64,000 nucleotides of DNA from Pedobacter sp. W3I1 (GTDB lineage Bacteria > Bacteroidota > Bacteroidia > Sphingobacteriales > Sphingobacteriaceae). The position numbers and the translations under genes are program-made. The notes beneath the pieces are model-generated. The model ran no database searches and had not been told where the DNA came from. It worked only from the letters and a program-made list of their open reading frames with translations. Location: positions 5,642,001-5,706,000 of the forward strand of contig NZ_JAUSXN010000001.1 of assembly GCF_030816015.1 (NCBI RefSeq). Direction: 5' to 3'. Every line of letters starts with the position of its first letter. The stretch's first letter is position 1. Shown here one piece after another: positions 60,461 through 64,000 of this stretch.

Positions 60461-62380
60461 TTAGTGCGTAGGTTTTACAGGCACAATATTTCCCTGTTCG
60501 TCAAAATACATCCGGTCAATGCAAACCTCGCGATTAAAGCCTGCCGCATCGCCCATTTTTATTCCATCGGGATAACTAAATCTATGGTAAACAATATACC
60601 ACTCATCTTTTCCCGGAATTTGTAACACCGAATTATGGCCCGTTCCGTAAATACCCCTGGATGGGTCTTTTTGAAGAATCAGGTTATTTTCTGAAATCTT
60701 AATAGGTCCTGTGGGAGAACTTGATGTACCATAACGTACGCGATAATTCTCACTTCTAGTATCCTCATCAGACCATAAGAAATAATAAGTTCCCTTACGG
60801 TAAAATACATAGGTACCTTCTCTAAAAGTTTTATCCGTTTGGAGGACTTTGGTTGTATTGGCTTTTAGGGATACCATATCTTTATTCAGCTCAGCTACCG
60901 CGAGGTATCCATTTCCCCAATATAAATAACTTGCACCTGTTTTAGGGTCGGTAAACACAGCTGGATCAATCTCCTGTCCGCCTTTTATCCCCTCAGGTTT
61001 AAAATTAATCAGCGGTTTTCCAGAATCCATAAACGGGCCTGTCGGGAGATCTGATACAGCTACACCGATTTTTTGTGCTGCTGTAAAATAATAGTAATAT
61101 TTGTAATTACCTTTTATCTTTTTCTCTGCGATAGTGGGAGCCCATGCATTGCGTTTGCCCCAGGTAACATCTTTTTTCAGATCAAGAATAACGCCTTCAT
61201 CTTTCCAGTTAACCAGATCTGTAGAAGAAAAAGTTTTAAAATAAGTACCTCCCCAACCGTCGAAGCCATCACTGGTTGGATAGATATAATATTTCTTAGT
61301 TTTATTGGAATATAACACATCCGGATCTGCATAAAAGCCATCCAGTAAAGGATTCTTTTTTAGTTTCAACTCCATGCCTTGAGGCACGCCCCATCGGGTA
61401 GTAAGTGCAGTTAATTCTTTACGGGATAAAGGGATAATCGTTCCGTGCCGTGGATGAAAATCCATTTTCACCTCGTGGTCAATCACTTTGAATTTGTCCA
61501 GATCATAACTTTCGCAAAACTGATACTTTCCTTTGCCATAAACATCGTACATCAGTATGTATTTTTCCGAGCCGTTTAATTTGAATATACCCGAACCTTC
61601 TACAGCGTCTGTTGTCTGCTGTTTATATCCTGCCTGCTCAATCCATTTCCCTGAAACCAGTGAATCAGTAAGTGCAAGTTTTATCCCATTTCCATTGCCT
61701 TCGGTTTTATAAAACAGGTAAAACAACCCGTTTTTGTTGATGATATCGCCATCAATGCAGGATTTGCCATTTTTCGGATGAAACAGTATGGCAGGTTCAG
61801 ATTCAAAATCGGTAAAATCATTATTGGCATAAGCATAGTAAATGATATCCGGACCAGTGCCATGCTGCATCGACAAATAGACCAAGTATTTTCCTTTTGC
61901 CGGATCGTAAATGGTCTGAGGAGCCCAAACCCGTTTTAAATTTTCATTTCCTTTAAAACGTTTCTGTATGTTGATCACAGTATGTTTCCAGTTCAACAGG
62001 TCATCCGATTTCATCATAATCAATGCCCGATTGGAATCCCATCCTTTGGAGGAGGTCATATCGGTGAGTACCATGTAAAAAGATTTCCCATCCTGCGCAC
62101 GAAGGATGTGCGGGTCGCGTACACCTCCGGTAGAACTGATAATTTTTGAATCCAGAACAGGCTGGTTATTATTTAACGCACGGTAATTGTATCCATCGGT
62201 ACTGATGGCAAAGCAGACCGCCTCATCCTGCACTGCATTACCCTTAAAGTAGGTAAACAGGTATCCTGCAAAATCTTTTTCTGCCGGACCAGATTTATAG
62301 TCCTGACCGGATAAGTTTCCGATAAAAGCTATATGTAATAAAGCAAGGAGAATCAGGCGTTGACATCGAAGACTTTTCAT
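60461..62380 (-). CDS. Tandem GH43-type beta-propeller glycosidase
   Basis: A 639-residue secreted protein (signal peptide about 1-25, ending LSGQ) with two five-bladed propeller units. The first (about 30-310) has GGVRDPHILRAQDGKSFYMV and ends VEGSGIFKLNGSEKYILMYD. The second (about 345-635) has the GH43 catalytic pattern: GFYADPDVLYSNKTKKYYIY (base Asp), the middle Asp region KGGQEIDPAVFTDPKTGASY and acid Glu in FREGTYVFYRKGTYYFLWSD. The second unit matches arabinofuranosidase/xylosidase enzymes; the first may be inactive or have another specificity. It belongs to the xylan-type locus and has its own transcription unit, followed by gene debris. Confidence 0.88.
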   Translation of the reverse strand: MKSLRCQRLILLALLHIAFIGNLSGQDYKSGPAEKDFAGYLFTYFKGNAVQDEAVCFAISTDGYNYRALNNNQPVLDSKIISSTGGVRDPHILRAQDGKSFYMVLTDMTSSKGWDSNRALIMMKSDDLLNWKHTVINIQKRFKGNENLKRVWAPQTIYDPAKGKYLVYLSMQHGTGPDIIYYAYANNDFTDFESEPAILFHPKNGKSCIDGDIINKNGLFYLFYKTEGNGNGIKLALTDSLVSGKWIEQAGYKQQTTDAVEGSGIFKLNGSEKYILMYDVYGKGKYQFCESYDLDKFKVIDHEVKMDFHPRHGTIIPLSRKELTALTTRWGVPQGMELKLKKNPLLDGFYADPDVLYSNKTKKYYIYPTSDGFDGWGGTYFKTFSSTDLVNWKDEGVILDLKKDVTWGKRNAWAPTIAEKKIKGNYKYYYYFTAAQKIGVAVSDLPTGPFMDSGKPLINFKPEGIKGGQEIDPAVFTDPKTGASYLYWGNGYLAVAELNKDMVSLKANTTKVLQTDKTFREGTYVFYRKGTYYFLWSDEDTRSENYRVRYGTSSSPTGPIKISENNLILQKDPSRGIYGTGHNSVLQIPGKDEWYIVYHRFSYPDGIKMGDAAGFNREVCIDRMYFDEQGNIVPVKPTH

Positions 62381-62422
62381 TTTTGATGGCTAGATTTTTT
62401 TAAGGTTCTGTATGAATTAAAT

Positions 62423-62450
62423 AGGGTGCGGTTAAGAGAACCCGCACCCT
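62423..62450 (-). terminator. Terminator after the DUF3823 gene
   Basis: Perfect arms AGGGTGCGG (62423-62431) and CCGCACCCT (62442-62450) with a 10-base loop, 9 bp past the DUF3823 stop. The following T tract is weak. Confidence 0.6.
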
Positions 62451-62458
62451 TTCTGCTA

Positions 62459-63145
62459 TTATTTTAAAGCTATTTTTTGTACCTGGGTATAGTAATATTC
62501 TCCTGCAGCGGTAGATTTAACCCCCAATCTGGCATATACATAATCCAACGATTTCAAATTATCGGGCAACGCTCCTGAAGATATTTCAATCTGTTGGCCA
62601 AGCACAACACTGCTTATGTTCGCGTCTACCCGAACTTCACGTTGTACCTGATCGGTCAAAATCGATTTTCCAAGATAGAGCCGTACAAACTCCAGATTTG
62701 CAGTTTGCACTACTTTATTAACCACCAGCTTTGCAATGATGTTATCTCCGGATTTTTGAAAAGACTCACCTGTGATGGTAAAATAAGGCGTAACAGGAAC
62801 ATCAAGATTGGTATCCCCCTTTACCTCTATCCTTACCGTATCTGTAGCCTGCTGCAACCAGGGTGCATCCGCTCTGCGTACCAACTTGTACTGGCCATCA
62901 AACAGTTTTGCCGAAAAAGTTCCATCCTGATTAAGATATACCGTAATGGGTGATTTAAGTGGATAACCATCCTGCCACAACTCTAACTGAGGGCCGTTGT
63001 TACGTACGCCAACCACTCTTCCCTGATAAACCACTTTTCCTGCAAGGGTTACTTCAGGGGCCTCAAAATTATCATATTCACAGCCTGCCAGCAATATACT
63101 AGTTGTTGCAGCAAATATCATTAAGAATTTAAATTTCATATTCAT
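62459..63145 (-). CDS. DUF3823 lipoprotein of a SusC/SusD locus
   Basis: A 228-residue lipoprotein (lipobox ILLAGC, Cys21). The N-terminal domain is DUF3823 (VTLAGKVVYQGRVVGVRNNG, PQLELWQDGYPLKSPITVYL, FSAKLFDGQYKLVRRADAPW), a transthyretin-like fold; the C-terminal domain (about 125-228) is a second beta-sandwich (VVNKVVQTANLEFVRLYLGK). These proteins regularly follow SusD in glycan loci, usually as extra surface binding lipoproteins. It is encoded 5 bp after the second SusD gene, so the two are co-translated. Confidence 0.9.
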   Translation of the reverse strand: MNMKFKFLMIFAATTSILLAGCEYDNFEAPEVTLAGKVVYQGRVVGVRNNGPQLELWQDGYPLKSPITVYLNQDGTFSAKLFDGQYKLVRRADAPWLQQATDTVRIEVKGDTNLDVPVTPYFTITGESFQKSGDNIIAKLVVNKVVQTANLEFVRLYLGKSILTDQVQREVRVDANISSVVLGQQIEISSGALPDNLKSLDYVYARLGVKSTAAGEYYYTQVQKIALK

Positions 63146-63150
63146 AAAAA

Positions 63151-63999
63151 TTAGTTGAATGGATTTCTGACAATTTTTGGATTGTTGTTTAACACATCCT
63201 GAGCGATTGAAGAATAATAATTGGCCAGTCGGAAAAATCTTGCCCTGCGGAAACGGCTTGGCCTGATGCGTTCATAAATATATTTGCCATTATCAGGATG
63301 CCCTGGTCTTACCACTCTGTATCCGTAAAGTCCCCTAACCACTGCATTGGGATCATTTTCAGAACCGTCCCAAACAATATGCGCGATACGCCATCTTTTT
63401 AGATCAAAATAACGATGATCTTCAAAAGCAAGTTCTACACGCCGCTCATTACGGATAATATCTGTCGTTAGTGCACCAAGGCTATTTGCAGGAAATCCGG
63501 CACGGGCCCTTATCGAATTAACATATCCAAGGCCTTCAGGTCTCCCCAGTTCAAAGGCCGCCTCTGCGGCATTAAGGTAAATTTCCCCTAAACGAAACCA
63601 TGGCCACCAGTTTGATGCACCGGTACCCCTTGTACTTGCTGCCGAAGCGTCACTTACAAATTTCCGGATGTAAAATCCGGTATTACTTACATCCATGGCA
63701 TCATCTTTTGGTCCGTCAAATCCAGTCCAAAGCTGCCCATCGGTATAGTTTTTACCCAATTCTGCTGAAGTAGTTAGCTGATAGGTTCCATTGTTCCAAA
63801 CCGCAACACCTGCCTGTATTCTTACTGGATTATTTTTGAAGTTTGTACCAGGGTAAATTACCGTTCCAAATAAACGGGCATCCTTACCTGCAAAAATATC
63901 CATCATACCTGTATAGGTAATGTAGTTACCAGCTGCATCTTTGTCACGAAGCGTACCTTTAGATCCATCTAAATAGTTGAAACTTTCTACAAAGCTCAG
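63151..63999 (-). CDS. Second SusD/RagB-type protein, N-terminus outside window
   Basis: The C-terminal 282 residues of a SusD-family surface glycan-binding lipoprotein; the frame is open to the window edge, so the start lies beyond 64000. Clear family motifs: WWPWFRLGEIYLNAAEAAFE, VNSIRARAGF, IIRNERRVELAFEDHRYFDL, KRWRIAHIVWDGSENDP and the C-terminal QDVLNNNPKIVRNPFN. The fragment order SusD then DUF3823 implies that a second SusC lies just outside. It belongs to the same or a sister polysaccharide locus. Confidence 0.92.
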   Translation of the reverse strand: MSFVESFNYLDGSKGTLRDKDAAGNYITYTGMMDIFAGKDARLFGTVIYPGTNFKNNPVRIQAGVAVWNNGTYQLTTSAELGKNYTDGQLWTGFDGPKDDAMDVSNTGFYIRKFVSDASAASTRGTGASNWWPWFRLGEIYLNAAEAAFELGRPEGLGYVNSIRARAGFPANSLGALTTDIIRNERRVELAFEDHRYFDLKRWRIAHIVWDGSENDPNAVVRGLYGYRVVRPGHPDNGKYIYERIRPSRFRRARFFRLANYYSSIAQDVLNNNPKIVRNPFN

Positions 64000-64000
64000 T

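Noticed and set aside
60376-60625. C-terminal continuation of the DUF4397 frame
   Set aside because: From about 60376 it no longer looks like DUF4397, and from 60461 it runs antisense through the GH43 gene; the real domain ends near 60375.

Overview
The window comes from a Bacteroidota genome, most likely Pedobacter or another member of the Sphingobacteriaceae. This is inferred from SusC/SusD pairs, TAnnTTTG-type -7 promoter elements just upstream of genes, a fused RibBA, a TamB-like giant protein, START-like and DUF3347 proteins of Bacteroidota type, and intergenic GTCAT..GATGAC palindromic repeats. No species-level marker was compared.

Layout. 1-5.6 kb: two overlapping fatty-acid desaturase genes diverge from a regulator across a 21-bp perfect palindrome. 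They are followed by a copper pair, a multicopper oxidase with a barrel-like C-terminus plus a DUF3347 protein. 6.1-18.4 kb: conserved core genes nth, recA, tsaD, tamB, ribBA, an LptF/LptG-type permease and a START-like protein, separated by long intergenic stretches packed with dispersed palindromic repeats. Several core genes look broken or lack a start codon, mostly at homopolymer runs. This suggests base-level sequence errors as much as biology.

19.4-31.1 kb: a tRNA-Met gene with its own promoter and terminator opens an accessory island. The island holds a decayed small gene, a methyltransferase, a flavin oxidoreductase and a compact tetR-tolC-HlyD-RND-SDR efflux operon with a palindromic operator inside its promoter, then a lipoprotein hydrolase and a DUF7668 protein. 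It ends in a 46-bp degenerate copy of the tRNA 3' half. 31-41 kb: small regulator-plus-effector modules (MarR with an S41 peptidase; HxlR with a hydrolase and an MFS pump; Crp with an SDR) and a secreted GH32/GH43-like beta-propeller protein. Repeated terminator-bearing remnants separate them.

41-53 kb: stress-type genes: manganese catalase, lipoprotein SDR, DUF4142, disordered acidic and small membrane proteins, a DUF892 protein with a response regulator, and a PAS-AraC regulator. A secreted GH13 enzyme and a GH30 glucuronoxylanase lie among them. 53.8-64 kb: a xylan/arabinoxylan-type polysaccharide utilisation locus: SusD, SusC, a tandem-domain GH43 protein, DUF3823 and a second SusD, with debris of a GH13 gene, a LacI regulator and a DUF4397 gene between them.

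The most distinctive unexplained structures are a family of about 150-165 bp MITE-like elements (five copies, 35.7-53.8 kb) that share terminal inverted repeats, one of which abuts a truncated gene, and the tRNA-bounded efflux island. No CRISPR array, rRNA, prophage or intact transposase was seen.
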